A stretch of 64,000 bases of DNA from Sphingomonas_L flavalba_A (GTDB lineage: Bacteria; Pseudomonadota; Alphaproteobacteria; Sphingomonadales; Sphingomonadaceae), in assembly GCF_047553045.1 (NCBI RefSeq), contig NZ_CP180208.1:2480001-2544000 (forward strand). The letters run 5' to 3'. Of the stretch, positions 16,915-26,084 are shown in pieces; the stretch's first letter is position 1, and every line of letters begins with the position of its first letter. The notes below the pieces were generated by a model. It did not search any database and was not told the DNA's origin. It saw only the letters and a list, made by a program, of their open reading frames with translations. The position numbers were made by a program, and so were the translations under genes.

Positions 16915-18222
16915 TCAGCGGGTGCGGGTGACGGCCCCCTTGTGCGCGCCGACGCCGTGGCGCGACCGGTTGGGGCGGAACGGCCGCTTCGGGCGGTCGG
17001 CGGCGGCGGGCGCGGCGCGGCTGTCCTTGAACCGGCGCTGGGCGGTCGCCGGCGCCTGCGTCGGCTTCGGCAGCGCCTCCTTGCGGCGGTTGAAGTCCTC
17101 CGGCAGCGGCATCGGCTCCAGGCGGATGCGGGTCAGCCGCTCGATCCCGCGCAGATAACCGCGCTCCTCTTCGTCGACAAAGCTGATCGCGACGCCGGTC
17201 GCGCCGGCGCGCGCGGTGCGGCCGATGCGATGGACATACTGCTCCGCGACGTTCGGCAGCTCGAAATTGAACACATGGCTGACGCCGGACACGTCGATGC
17301 CGCGCGCGGCGATGTCGGTCGCGACCAGGATGCGGATGCGCCCGTCGCGGAACGCCTGCAATGCGGCGGTGCGCTGCGGCTGGCTCTTGTTGCCGTGAAT
17401 CGCGGCGCAGCCGATGCCGGCGGCAAGCAGATGCTTCACCACCCGGTCGGCACCGTGCTTGGTGCGGGTGAAGACGAGCGCGCGGTCGATCTCCGTCTCG
17501 GCCAGCGTCAGCGTCAGCAGCGCCTGCTTCTCCGTCTTGCCGACGAAGGTGACGAACTGGTCGACGCGCTCGGCGGTGGTCGCGGCCGGAGTGACCGACA
17601 CCTTGACCGGATCGGTCAGGAAACGGTCGCCCAGCTCGGCGATCGCCTTCGGCATCGTCGCGGAAAAGAACATAGTATGGCGCTGGCGCGGCAGCAGCTT
17701 GTCGATCCGCTTCAGCGCGTGGATGAAGCCCAGATCGAGCATCTGGTCAGCCTCGTCGAGGACGAAGATCTCGACATCGCGGAGGGTTACGGCGCGCTGG
17801 TCGATCAGGTCGAGCAGCCGGCCGGGCGTGGCGACGAGGATGTCGACGCCGGCGCGCAGCTTGTTAATCTGCCGCCCGATCGGCACGCCACCGAACACCG
17901 TTTCGACCGACAGGCGCACGAAGCGGCTATACTCGCGGAAGGAAGCGGCGATCTGCGCCGCCAGTTCGCGCGTCGGCGACAGCACCAGCATGCGGCAGCC
18001 CTGGATCGGCGTCGGCTTCGGGTGGCGGACGAAATGGTCGAGTGCCGGCAGGGCGAACGCCGCCGTCTTGCCGGTGCCGGTCTGGGCGATGCCGCACAGG
18101 TCGCGGCCGGCGAGCACGGGCGGGATCGCCTGCGCCTGAATCGGCGTCGGCGTATCATAGCCCTTGGCGGTCAACGCCTTGAGGATCGGCTCGGCAAGGC
18201 CGAGCTGTGAAAAACTGGTCAT
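16915..18222 (-). CDS. DEAD-box RNA helicase (RhlE-like)
   Basis: ATP-dependent RNA helicase of 435 residues. Motifs in order: Q motif (TPIQAQAIP), motif I AQTGTGKT, PTRELA, DEAD box LDEADQMLDLGF, SAT (FFSATMP), and the C-terminal HRIGRTARAG. A basic, low-complexity tail (KRPFRPNRSRHGVG) of about 60 residues follows, as in RhlE-type proteins involved in ribosome assembly or RNA decay. The start MTSFSQLGL has AAGAG seven bases upstream; a frame extending 59 codons further is low-quality sequence and was not used. Confidence 0.94.
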   Translation of the reverse strand: MTSFSQLGLAEPILKALTAKGYDTPTPIQAQAIPPVLAGRDLCGIAQTGTGKTAAFALPALDHFVRHPKPTPIQGCRMLVLSPTRELAAQIAASFREYSRFVRLSVETVFGGVPIGRQINKLRAGVDILVATPGRLLDLIDQRAVTLRDVEIFVLDEADQMLDLGFIHALKRIDKLLPRQRHTMFFSATMPKAIAELGDRFLTDPVKVSVTPAATTAERVDQFVTFVGKTEKQALLTLTLAETEIDRALVFTRTKHGADRVVKHLLAAGIGCAAIHGNKSQPQRTAALQAFRDGRIRILVATDIAARGIDVSGVSHVFNFELPNVAEQYVHRIGRTARAGATGVAISFVDEEERGYLRGIERLTRIRLEPMPLPEDFNRRKEALPKPTQAPATAQRRFKDSRAAPAAADRPKRPFRPNRSRHGVGAHKGAVTRTR

Positions 18223-18485
18223 GGATAACTCTTCAGTACGGCAACGCGCGGCGCGCATGGCGCGGCCACGAATGCCAGGGGTCCTTGACGACCCGCGTGA
18301 TAGGGAAGCCTTGTGCGTCGGCGCATAAGGGGGACGGCCGGGCCCGTTTCCAGGCTGTTCACGCTGCCACCGCCGCGGGTTTTGCCCCGTGCGCGGCACG
18401 CCCTATCGCGGCAAACAGTGGCGAAAGCAAGGCCGGGCAACCAACCGCTTCGTCACGGGTTCGTTGCGGCAGTGCTGTGACCGAT

Positions 18486-19238
18486 ATGGCTATGAATACC
18501 AATCCGCGCCGTCCGTGGCTGTACCGGGCCGTCAAGAAGGCCCGCCCGTCGCTGGACCGGCTGATCGCGCGCTACTCGGAAATCCCCGACACGCCGGTGC
18601 TGGACCCTGCCGATTTTCCGTTCACCCCCTTGCTGCGCGAACGCTGGCTAGTGATCCGGGGTGAAGCGGAAGCAGTGCTGTCCAACCCGGCGGCCATTCC
18701 GCCGCTCGCCGCCATCTCGCCCGATCACCGGCGGATCGCGGCGATGGACCAGTGGCAGAGCTTCTTTCTTTACGCCTATGGCAACCCGATTGCCGAAAAC
18801 CTCGCCCGCTGCCCAAAAACGGCGCGGCTGATCGGCGCCATACCCGATCTGAACTCCGCCTTCTTCTCCGTATTGCGGCCGGGCGCGCACATCCCCCCCC
18901 ATCGCGGCGTGACCAAGGGGCTGGTGACAACGCATCTGGGCCTGATCGTCCCCGCCGGCCCCGGTTGCCGGATGCGGATCGGCGGCGAGACTCTGCGCTG
19001 GGGCCATGGCGAGACGCTGACCTTCGACGACACTTTCGAACATGAAGTGTGGAACGAAACGCCGGAAACCCGCGTCGTGCTGCTCGTCCAGACCCGGCGC
19101 CAGCTGCGCTTTCCCGGCACCGTCGTCGCCGACGCCCTGCTCTGGGGCATTCGCCGCAGCCCGTTCGTGCGTGACGGCGTCGCCAACCTCACCGCCTGGA
19201 ATGCCGGCAAGCGTCCGCGCGACCAGACCCGCGGCTAA
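18486..19238 (+). CDS. aspartyl/asparaginyl beta-hydroxylase-like protein (LpxO type)
   Basis: Fe(II)/2-oxoglutarate hydroxylase fold of about 250 residues, related to LpxO, which adds a 2-hydroxyl to lipid A acyl chains. PHRGV and then a second histidine in FEHEVWNET are the usual HxxG...H iron-site pattern, and the arginine of TRVVLLVQTRR fits the 2-oxoglutarate contact. The longer upstream frame from 18207 has poor coding character; MAMNTNPRRPWLY at 18486 (or the ATG two codons on) is the better start. The 263 bases between it and the divergent helicase gene hold both promoters, which I cannot place. Confidence 0.83.
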   Translation: MAMNTNPRRPWLYRAVKKARPSLDRLIARYSEIPDTPVLDPADFPFTPLLRERWLVIRGEAEAVLSNPAAIPPLAAISPDHRRIAAMDQWQSFFLYAYGNPIAENLARCPKTARLIGAIPDLNSAFFSVLRPGAHIPPHRGVTKGLVTTHLGLIVPAGPGCRMRIGGETLRWGHGETLTFDDTFEHEVWNETPETRVVLLVQTRRQLRFPGTVVADALLWGIRRSPFVRDGVANLTAWNAGKRPRDQTRG

Positions 19239-19298
19239 TAGCGGCGCTTCTCTTTCTCCCCTGCTTCTGCAAAGAAACGCGGGCAGAGAGGACGACCA

Positions 19299-20597
19299 AT
19301 GAAATTGCTGCCTTTTGCCGCCGCCGCCGCGCTGATCGCCGGCCCGCTCCACGCCGCGCCGAGCGCCGCCGAAAAGCAGATGGCCGCAACCGTCGCCGCC
19401 GAACAGCAACGCAATGTCGCGCTGCTGGAAAAGCTCGTTAACGTCAATTCGGGCACGCTCAATCTGGCCGGCGTGACGGAGGTCGGCGCGCTGGTCCGGC
19501 CGGAACTGGACGCGCTCGGCTTCGAAACGCGCTGGATACCGATGGCGGACGCGCAGCGCGCCGGTCACCTCGTCGCCGTCCACAAGGGCAATGGTCGCGG
19601 CAAGCGCCTGCTGCTGATCGGCCATCTCGACACGGTGTTCGAGAAGGATTCGCCGTTCCAGGCCTTCATTCGCAGGGGCGACAAGGGCGAAGGCCCCGGC
19701 GCGTCGGACAACAAGGGCGGCGTCGTGGTCATGCTCGCCGCGCTGCGCGCGATGCAGGCGGCCGGCACGCTGAAGAACGCCGACATCGAAGTGGTGCTGA
19801 CCGGCGACGAGGAAGACGTCGGCACGCCGATACCGCTGGCGCGCCGCGACCTGATCGCCGCCGGCAAGCGCGCCGACGCCGCCCTCGACTTCGAAGGGCT
19901 TTCGGTGGTCGACGGCAAGGACATGGGCAGCATCGCCCGGCGCAGCTCGACCAGCTGGACGCTGACCGTCACCGCCCGCGGCGGCCATTCCAGCGGCATC
20001 TTCGGCGCGTCCGCCGGGAACGGGGCCGTCTACGAGCTGGCGCGGATCATCGACACGTTCCGGCGCGAGCTGCCGGAACAGAACCTGACCTTCAACGTCG
20101 GGCTGGTGCTGGGCGGCGCGCAGGCGGCGCTCGACGCGCAAGGCATTCGCGGCACCGCCGCCGGCAAGAGCAACATCATCGCCGAACAGGCGATCGCGCG
20201 CGGCGACATGCGGACGCTGAGCAACGAGCAGACCGCGCGCGTCCGCGCCCGGATGCAGGCGATCGTCGACCAGCCGCTGGCCGGCGCGAAAGCGGCGATC
20301 CGGTTCGAGGAAGGCTACCCGGCAATGGCGCCGACCGACGGCAACCGCGCGCTGCTCGCCATGCTGAACGGCGTCAACCGCGACCTTGGCCTGCCCGAGC
20401 AGGCGCCGCTCGACCCGCTGAAGCGCGGCGCCGGCGACATCGCCTTCGTCGCCGCCGACGTCGCCGGGCTGGTCGGCCTCGGCCCGTCGAGTGAGGGCGA
20501 CCATGCGCCGGGCGAGACCGTCGACCTCGATAGTTTCGAGCGGCAGGCGACGCGCGCCGCGGTACTGATGAGCCGGCTGGCCGCGACGCCGCGCTGA
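19299..20597 (+). CDS. exported M20-family metallopeptidase (glutamate carboxypeptidase-like)
   Basis: Di-zinc exopeptidase, 432 residues, resembling the CPG2/M20A group. The signal peptide is about residues 1-20 (cleavage near LHAAPS). GHLDTVFE gives the first zinc histidine and aspartate, ASDNKGG the bridging aspartate, and TGDEEDVG the catalytic and zinc glutamates; a dimerisation (lid) domain lies between, with GGHSSGI. Probable periplasmic release of C-terminal glutamate or other residues. It stands alone between an LpxO-like gene and the NifU-like gene, 60 bases after the first. Confidence 0.9.
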   Translation: MKLLPFAAAAALIAGPLHAAPSAAEKQMAATVAAEQQRNVALLEKLVNVNSGTLNLAGVTEVGALVRPELDALGFETRWIPMADAQRAGHLVAVHKGNGRGKRLLLIGHLDTVFEKDSPFQAFIRRGDKGEGPGASDNKGGVVVMLAALRAMQAAGTLKNADIEVVLTGDEEDVGTPIPLARRDLIAAGKRADAALDFEGLSVVDGKDMGSIARRSSTSWTLTVTARGGHSSGIFGASAGNGAVYELARIIDTFRRELPEQNLTFNVGLVLGGAQAALDAQGIRGTAAGKSNIIAEQAIARGDMRTLSNEQTARVRARMQAIVDQPLAGAKAAIRFEEGYPAMAPTDGNRALLAMLNGVNRDLGLPEQAPLDPLKRGAGDIAFVAADVAGLVGLGPSSEGDHAPGETVDLDSFERQATRAAVLMSRLAATPR

Positions 20598-20664
20598 ACG
20601 GGCGCGGAAATTTGGCTTTTGCCGACCGGCTTTGAGGGTTGATCGCGCGCGCCGGCAGGCCCAC

Positions 20665-21249
20665 ATGACGGCCATGCTGATCGAGACCGAAACAACCCCC
20701 AACCCGGCAACCGTCAAATTCCTCCCCGGCCGCACGGTCATGGAGGTCGGCACCCGGGATTTCGCGACGCCGGAGGACGCGGAAGCATCGCCGCTGGCGG
20801 AGGCGCTATTCTCGCTGGGCGATGTCGAGGGCGTGTTCTTCGGGCGCGACTTCATATCGGTGACGATCGGGTCGGGCGCCGAATGGCGCGAGGCCAAGCC
20901 GCAGATACTGGGCGTGCTGCTCGACCATTTCGCCGGCGACATGCCGCTGTTCCGCACCGGCTCCGCCGCCGCGATCGCGATCGAGGACGACGACACCGAC
21001 TATGGCGACGCGCCGGAGGACGCCGACATCGTCGCCCAGATCCGCGAACTGATCGAAACGCGGGTCCGCCCGGCGGTGGCCAATGACGGCGGCGACATCC
21101 TCTACCGCGGGTTCAGCGACGGCGTCGTCAGCCTGCACATGCAGGGCGCCTGCGCCGGCTGCCCGTCATCGACCGCGACGCTGAAGCGCGGGATCGAGAC
21201 GCTGCTCAAGCATTATGTGCCGGAAGTGACCGAAGTCCGCGCGATCTGA
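20665..21249 (+). CDS. NifU-like iron-sulfur cluster carrier (NfuA type)
   Basis: Fe-S scaffold/carrier of 194 residues. The N-terminal Nfu_N domain starts with IETETTPNPATVKFLPG, and the C-terminal NifU domain holds the cluster-binding CAGCPSS motif. Start: the ATG giving MTAMLIE has a GGCAGG seven bases upstream; an ATG three codons later (MLIETET) is equally family-like, and a TTG at 20632 is not. It precedes the nitroreductase-like gene by 33 bases on the same strand. Clients probably include radical-SAM enzymes such as MiaB downstream. Confidence 0.93.
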   Translation: MTAMLIETETTPNPATVKFLPGRTVMEVGTRDFATPEDAEASPLAEALFSLGDVEGVFFGRDFISVTIGSGAEWREAKPQILGVLLDHFAGDMPLFRTGSAAAIAIEDDDTDYGDAPEDADIVAQIRELIETRVRPAVANDGGDILYRGFSDGVVSLHMQGACAGCPSSTATLKRGIETLLKHYVPEVTEVRAI

Positions 21250-21282
21250 GCGGCCGGCCCCCAGACTCGAGAAGGACAGACC

Positions 21283-21876
21283 ATGGCCGCACCGCTGCCG
21301 CCCGAGGCACTCGACCAGATATTCCGCACCGCGCGGACCTATAACGGCTACACCGACGAGCCGGTCGGCGAGGACCAGCTTCGCGCGATCTGGGATCTGA
21401 TGAAGATGGGGCCGACATCGGCCAACCAGTTGCCGGCGCGGCTGGTGTGGTGCGTCAGCCAGGACGCGAAGGACAGGCTGGCGGCGCTGGCATCCGGCAG
21501 CAACGACGCCAAGATTCGTAAGGCGCCGGTCACGGTCATCATCGGCATGGACCAGAATTTCCACGAATATCTGCCGGAACTATTCCCCCACACCGACGCA
21601 AAGAGCTGGTTCGACGGCAAGGACGAGTTGCGCCGTGAACATGCAATGCGCAACAGTTCGCTGCAGGGCGCCTATCTGATTATCGCCGCGCGCGCGCTCG
21701 GCCTCGACACCGGGCCGATGTCGGGTTTCGACAATGCCGCCGTCGACGCGGCGTTCTTCGCCGACACGCCGTCGGTCAAATCCAACTTCATCGCGACGCT
21801 CGGCTACGGCGACCCGTCGACGATTTTCGAACGGCTGCCGCGCCCGCCGTTCGAACGGTTCAACCGGATCGCCTGA
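21283..21876 (+). CDS. RutE-like nitroreductase (malonic semialdehyde reductase)
   Basis: FMN-dependent nitroreductase-family protein of 197 residues that closely follows the RutE pattern: RTYNGYTDEPV near the start, KMGPTSANQLPARLVW, and GFDNAAVDAAFF then SNFIATLGYGDP near the end. RutE reduces malonic semialdehyde to 3-hydroxypropionate in uracil breakdown. No other rut genes are in the window, so the physiological role here may be different. An RBS (GAAGGAC) precedes the ATG. It lies between the NifU-like gene and tsaB. Confidence 0.85.
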   Translation: MAAPLPPEALDQIFRTARTYNGYTDEPVGEDQLRAIWDLMKMGPTSANQLPARLVWCVSQDAKDRLAALASGSNDAKIRKAPVTVIIGMDQNFHEYLPELFPHTDAKSWFDGKDELRREHAMRNSSLQGAYLIIAARALGLDTGPMSGFDNAAVDAAFFADTPSVKSNFIATLGYGDPSTIFERLPRPPFERFNRIA

Positions 21877-21880
21877 TCCG

Positions 21881-22513
21881 TTGCGCACGCTGGCGATCGA
21901 GACCGCGACGACGGCCTGTTCGGTCGCCCTGTATGACGGCGGCCGGCTGGTCGCCCACGGCCATGATGTCGTCGGGCGCGGCCATGCCGAGCGGCTGGTG
22001 CCGATGATCGCGGCGCTGCCGGGCGGCGGCCGGGCCGACCATATCCTTGTCGATTGCGGGCCGGGCAGCTTCACCGGCGTGCGCGTCGGCCTGGCGGCGG
22101 CACGGGCGCTGGCACTCGGCTGGGGCGCGACCGTCGGCGGATTTTCGTCGACCGCGCTCGCCGCCGCTACCGCCTTCGCCGCGCCGGACGCGCCCCTCGC
22201 GCTTGCCGTCGCGCTGATCGGGGGGCATGGAGAATATTTCGTCCACCCGTTCGCCGCCGATCCGATGCACGAAACCGCCCCGCTCGCCTCACTGCCGCCC
22301 GACGCCGCGCTTGTCGCGGTCGGGGCGCTGCCGCTGGTCGGCTCCGCCGCGGCGCGGCTCGCGGCGCTGCGAGGTGACCAGCCGCTGGGCGATGCGGCGC
22401 CGGACGCCCGCGCAGTGTCCCTGCTCCCCGCCGGCTTCACCGCACTGGCGCCCAGCCCGATCTACGGGCGCGGACCGGACGCGCGGCTGCCCGGCGCCGC
22501 ACCGGGGCACTGA
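21881..22513 (+). CDS. tsaB: tRNA threonylcarbamoyladenosine biosynthesis protein TsaB
   Basis: Partner of TsaD and TsaE in making t6A37 on ANN-decoding tRNAs. 210 residues starting with TTG (LRTLAIETATTACSVAL), four bases after the preceding stop; the ASKHA-fold signature at 3-15 and GPGSFTGVRVGLAAARAL in the middle are characteristic. The frame is open further upstream but that part overlaps the nitroreductase gene. rimI follows by six bases, the usual pairing in proteobacteria. Confidence 0.93.
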   Translation: MRTLAIETATTACSVALYDGGRLVAHGHDVVGRGHAERLVPMIAALPGGGRADHILVDCGPGSFTGVRVGLAAARALALGWGATVGGFSSTALAAATAFAAPDAPLALAVALIGGHGEYFVHPFAADPMHETAPLASLPPDAALVAVGALPLVGSAAARLAALRGDQPLGDAAPDARAVSLLPAGFTALAPSPIYGRGPDARLPGAAPGH

Positions 22514-22519
22514 CCAGCG

Positions 22520-22993
22520 ATGGCGGCCCCGGTCACGATCACCGTCGGCGGCATGGCCGATCTCGACGCGGTGATGCTGGTGATGGCCGACAGCTTCGAC
22601 CCGACTTTTGGTGAGGCATGGACCGACCCGCAATGCGTCGGCATTCTCGGCATGATCGGAAGCTGGCTGCTTGTTGCGCGGGTCGCCGGCGTCCCGGCCG
22701 GCTTCGCGCTGAGCCGGGCGATCGCCGGCGAAGGCGAATTGCTGCTGATCGGGGTCCGGCCACAGCACCGCCAGCGCGGCATCGGCACCGCCCTGCTCGA
22801 CCGGGTAACGGCGGATGCCCGCGCGCTCGGCGTCACCGCCTTTCATCTGGAAGTACGCGAAGGCAATCCGGCGATCGCGCTTTACGAACGCAACGGCTTC
22901 CATCGGATCGGGCGCCGCCCGAACTATTACCGGGGCCGCGACGGCACCGCGCGCGATGCACTGACCTATAAGCGTGACCTATCAGTCATTTAA
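22520..22993 (+). CDS. rimI: GNAT N-acetyltransferase, RimI-like
   Basis: 157-residue GNAT acetyltransferase. Acetyl-CoA binding motif A is RPQHRQRGIGTALL, followed by the conserved HLEVREGNPAIALYERNGF segment that marks RimI-type enzymes (N-terminal acetylation of ribosomal protein S18). The position right behind tsaB supports this. The C-terminal YYRG motif is also normal for RimI. Start ATG six bases after tsaB. Confidence 0.88.
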   Translation: MAAPVTITVGGMADLDAVMLVMADSFDPTFGEAWTDPQCVGILGMIGSWLLVARVAGVPAGFALSRAIAGEGELLLIGVRPQHRQRGIGTALLDRVTADARALGVTAFHLEVREGNPAIALYERNGFHRIGRRPNYYRGRDGTARDALTYKRDLSVI

Positions 22994-23066
22994 TAGTGAT
23001 TCATAGAAAAACGCCTGAAATTTAACCTGACAGCACTTGTATTTGTCTGGACGCAAGGACATGAGG

Positions 23067-23080
23067 CCGAACGCAGTCGA
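23067..23080 (+). repeat. half-copy of the 27.3-kb inverted repeat
   Basis: CCGAACGCAGTCGA matches 13 of 14 bases of the core of the arms at 27243-27268/27353-27378. It lies in the relatively AT-rich 119-base leader of the first MucR gene. A single short match could be chance, so confidence is low. Confidence 0.3.
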
Positions 23081-23112
23081 AATGGCTGCCCCTTCAAAAG
23101 AAAGTCGCAGAC

Positions 23113-23526
23113 ATGTCCGAAGCATCCGAACTGAGCGAAACGCTGATCACATTGACCGCCGACATCGTCGCCGCGCATGTCAGCAACAATAGCGTCGCGG
23201 TGTCTGACATTCCTGCACTCATCCAGAATGTGCATGGCGCACTCGCTGGTCTGGGGCAGGCGGCCGAAGAACCCGAAGTGAAGCAGGAACCGAAGGTGTC
23301 GGTGCGCGCGTCGGTTAAGCCGGACTTCATCATCTGCCTGGAAGACGGCAAGAAGCTGAAGATGCTGAAACGGCATCTGATGACCCACTATCAGATGACC
23401 CCTGATCAGTATCGTGCAAAATGGGGCCTGCCGTCCGATTACCCGATGGTTGCGCCGAATTACGCGGAACAGCGTCGTTCGCTGGCCAAAAAGATCGGCC
23501 TCGGCACACAGCGCCGCAAGCGTTAG
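23113..23526 (+). CDS. MucR/Ros-family transcriptional regulator (first copy)
   Basis: 137-residue MucR, a small oligomerising DNA-binding protein that binds AT-rich DNA like an H-NS analogue. The N-terminal oligomerisation part (about 5-48) precedes the zinc-finger-like region: Cys75 in IICLEDGKK, Asp78, and His88/His92 in LKRHLMTH, then the typical PMVAPNYAEQRRSLAKKIGLG tail. The 119-base leader is lower in GC than its surroundings, consistent with self-regulation. The adjacent genes are rimI upstream and fur downstream (71-base gap). Confidence 0.93.
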   Translation: MSEASELSETLITLTADIVAAHVSNNSVAVSDIPALIQNVHGALAGLGQAAEEPEVKQEPKVSVRASVKPDFIICLEDGKKLKMLKRHLMTHYQMTPDQYRAKWGLPSDYPMVAPNYAEQRRSLAKKIGLGTQRRKR

Positions 23527-23597
23527 CATGATCCGCGAAGCCGCCGGGCGCGATCCGGCGGCTTTGCCAATTGCGGGAAAGCGGCTAAACAGACGCC

Positions 23598-24020
23598 ATG
23601 AGCCGGACCATCGACGTAGAAGCGCTTTGCGCCGAAAAGGGCCTCCGCATTACCGAGCAGCGGCGCGTCATCGCCCGCGTGCTGTCGGAGTCCCAGGACC
23701 ATCCCGATGTAGAGAAGTTGCACGCCCGCGCGGCCGCCATCGATTCGGGCATTTCGATCGCCACCGTCTACCGCACGGTCCGGCTGTTCGAGGAAGCGGG
23801 CATTCTAGAACGCCATGATTTCGGCGACGGCCGCGCCCGCTACGAAGCGGCGCCGGAGGCGCATCACGACCATCTGATCGACGTCGAGACCGGCAAGGTC
23901 ATCGAATTCGTCGACCCGGAGGTGGAGCAGTTGCAACGGCTGATCGCCGAACGGCTCGGCTATCGCCTCGTCGACCATCGCATGGAGCTGTATGGCGTCA
24001 GCCTCGATCGCAAGGGCTGA
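23598..24020 (+). CDS. fur: Fur-family metal-responsive regulator
   Basis: 140-residue ferric-uptake-type regulator. The winged helix is about 15-85 (GLRITEQRRVIARVL, ISIATVYRTVRLFEEAGIL); HHDHLID at about 92-98 supplies the conserved regulatory metal ligands. The C-terminal CxxC zinc pairs of many Fur proteins are absent, as in several alphaproteobacterial Fur/Mur proteins. So iron, manganese or haem-coupled sensing cannot be separated from sequence alone. It overlaps the start of the acyltransferase gene. Confidence 0.88.
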   Translation: MSRTIDVEALCAEKGLRITEQRRVIARVLSESQDHPDVEKLHARAAAIDSGISIATVYRTVRLFEEAGILERHDFGDGRARYEAAPEAHHDHLIDVETGKVIEFVDPEVEQLQRLIAERLGYRLVDHRMELYGVSLDRKG

Positions 24021-24771
24021 CCCGCTGGGCGGCGTGCGGGCGCTGGCGCGCCTCGTCACGCTGCTCCTCCTTCTCTTCCCCTGCCTGCTTCTGCACCTCG
24101 TCTGGCGGCTGGTGCGGCGGCCGTCGCCCTGGCCGCGCCGGTTCCTCGGCGCCGTCGCCCGCATCTGCGGCGCGCGGGTGGAGGCGAACGGCGCGCGGGT
24201 CGAAACGGACGTATTCTATGTCGCCAACCACCTGAGCTGGATCGACATCTGCATTCTCGGCGGGGCGAGCGGCGCGGCGTTCGTCGCCCATGACGGGGTG
24301 GCACGGGCGCCGATCGTCGGCTGGTTGGCCAGGCTGAACAACACCGTGTTCGTCGCCCGCGCCGACCGGCTGAACGTCGGCGCGCAGGTGGCGGCGATCC
24401 GCGCCGCGCTCGATGCGCGCCAGCCGATCGCGATCTTTCCGGAAGGGACGACCACCGACGGCAACGGCCTGCTGCCGTTCAAGCCGGCGCTGTTCGCGGT
24501 GATGGCGCCGCCGCCGCGGCCAATGCGCATCCAGCCGGTGCTGCTCGATTTCGGGCCAGACAGCGCCGCCGTCGCCTGGGTCGGGGACGAACCGGGACTG
24601 GACAATGCCCGGCGGCTGCTTGCCCGGCCCGGCGGCTTCGTGGTGACGGTCCGCTGGCTCGAACCGTTCGATCCGGCGGCGATCGGCGACCGCAAGGCGA
24701 TCGCCCACGAAGCGCGGGAACGCATCCGCGCGGCGCTGTCGGCTTCCCAGCGCGGGCCGGCAAGCCTATAG
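23992..24771 (+). CDS. plsC: 1-acyl-sn-glycerol-3-phosphate acyltransferase (PlsC-like)
   Basis: Lysophosphatidic acid acyltransferase family, 259 residues. A hydrophobic N-terminal segment (LVTLLLLLFPCLLLHLV) anchors it to the inner membrane; NHLSWID is the catalytic NHx4D motif and FPEGTTTDG the substrate motif. The annotated ATG overlaps fur by 29 bases; an in-frame GTG at about 24043 would avoid most of the overlap and cannot be ruled out. It is part of the tsaB-to-corC block. Confidence 0.9.
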   Translation: MASASIARADPLGGVRALARLVTLLLLLFPCLLLHLVWRLVRRPSPWPRRFLGAVARICGARVEANGARVETDVFYVANHLSWIDICILGGASGAAFVAHDGVARAPIVGWLARLNNTVFVARADRLNVGAQVAAIRAALDARQPIAIFPEGTTTDGNGLLPFKPALFAVMAPPPRPMRIQPVLLDFGPDSAAVAWVGDEPGLDNARRLLARPGGFVVTVRWLEPFDPAAIGDRKAIAHEARERIRAALSASQRGPASL

Positions 24772-24779
24772 CGCCGCCA

Positions 24780-26084
24780 ATGAACCGCCCACTGCCCCGC
24801 CGCTTCCACGTCAAATCCTTTGGTTGTCAGATGAACGTCTATGACGGCGAACGGATGACCGAACTGCTCGCCGCGGAAGGGATGACCACGGCGGCGAGCG
24901 CCGACGACGCCGATCTCGTCGTGCTCAACACCTGCCACATCCGCGAAAAGGCGGTCGACAAGGTCTATTCCGACATCGGCCGCCTGCGCCGCGATGACGG
25001 CAGCCGGCCGATGGTCGCGCTCGCCGGCTGCGTCGCCCAGGCGGAAGGGGACGAAGTGGTGCGCCGGACCCGCGACGTCGACATCGTCGTCGGCCCGCAG
25101 GCCTATCACCACCTGCCCGATCTCGTCGCGCGGGCGGCGCGCGGCGAAAACGCGGTCGACACCGACATGCCGGCGGATTCGAAATTCGGCGCCCTGCCCG
25201 CCCGGCGGCGCAGCGGCCCCGGCGCGTTCCTGACCGTGCAGGAAGGGTGCGACAAATTCTGCACCTATTGCGTCGTTCCCTATACACGCGGCGCGGAAAT
25301 CAGCCGGCCATGGGCGGCAATCGTCGACGAAGCGAAGGCACTGGCCGACGCCGGCGCGAAGGAAATCACCCTGCTCGGCCAGAACGTCAACGCCTGGACG
25401 GACGACAGCGGGCGCGGGCTGCACGACCTGATCGAGGCGATCGCGCTGATCCCGGCCATCGCCCGCATCCGCTACACCACCAGCCACCCCAACGACATGA
25501 GCGACGGGCTGATCGCCGCCCATCGCGACATCGCCAAACTGATGCCGTTCCTGCATCTGCCGGTACAATCGGGCAGCGACAGGGTGCTGAAGGCGATGAA
25601 CCGCAGCCACGACACCGCCAGCTATCTGCGGGTGATCGACCGGGTCCGCGCGGCGCGGCCGGACATCGCCCTGTCCGGCGACTTCATCGTCGGTTTCCCC
25701 GGCGAGACCGAGGCGGAGTTCGCGGCGACTCTGGATATCGTCGATCGCGCCGACTACGCGCAGGCCTACAGCTTCAAATATTCGCCGCGCCCCGGCACTC
25801 CGGCGGCAACGATGACCGACCAGATCGCGCCAGAGGTTATGGACGATCGGCTCCGTCGGCTGCAGGCGGCGATCAACGCCCGGCAAATGGCGTTCAACCA
25901 GGCCACCGTCGGCCGGCGGACCAGTGTGCTGCTGGAACGCAAGGGCAAATTGCCCGGCCAGTGGATCGGCAAATCGCCCTGGCTGCAATCGGTGCACCTG
26001 ATCGGCGGCGCGATCGGCGATCTGGTCGATGTCGATATCGTCGCCGCCGGCCCGAACAGCCTGAGCGGCGAAGCGCGCGCCTGA
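24780..26084 (+). CDS. miaB: tRNA-2-methylthio-N6-dimethylallyladenosine synthase
   Basis: Radical-SAM methylthiotransferase that converts i6A37 to ms2i6A37. 434 residues: N-terminal UPF0004 domain with Cys16 (FGCQMN), LNTCHIREKA and AGCVAQ for the auxiliary cluster; radical-SAM CDKFCTYC (CxxxCxxC) near residue 156; C-terminal TRAM domain with LPGQWIGKSPW. It follows plsC by eight bases. Fits the neighbouring RNA-maturation genes (tsaB, rimI, ybeY, phoH). Confidence 0.96.
   Translation: MNRPLPRRFHVKSFGCQMNVYDGERMTELLAAEGMTTAASADDADLVVLNTCHIREKAVDKVYSDIGRLRRDDGSRPMVALAGCVAQAEGDEVVRRTRDVDIVVGPQAYHHLPDLVARAARGENAVDTDMPADSKFGALPARRRSGPGAFLTVQEGCDKFCTYCVVPYTRGAEISRPWAAIVDEAKALADAGAKEITLLGQNVNAWTDDSGRGLHDLIEAIALIPAIARIRYTTSHPNDMSDGLIAAHRDIAKLMPFLHLPVQSGSDRVLKAMNRSHDTASYLRVIDRVRAARPDIALSGDFIVGFPGETEAEFAATLDIVDRADYAQAYSFKYSPRPGTPAATMTDQIAPEVMDDRLRRLQAAINARQMAFNQATVGRRTSVLLERKGKLPGQWIGKSPWLQSVHLIGGAIGDLVDVDIVAAGPNSLSGEARA

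Noticed and set aside
16907..16928. Hairpin at the 3' end of the DEAD-box helicase as a terminator
   Set aside because: The 8-base stem includes the stop codon and last codons of the helicase and no T-tract follows on either strand.
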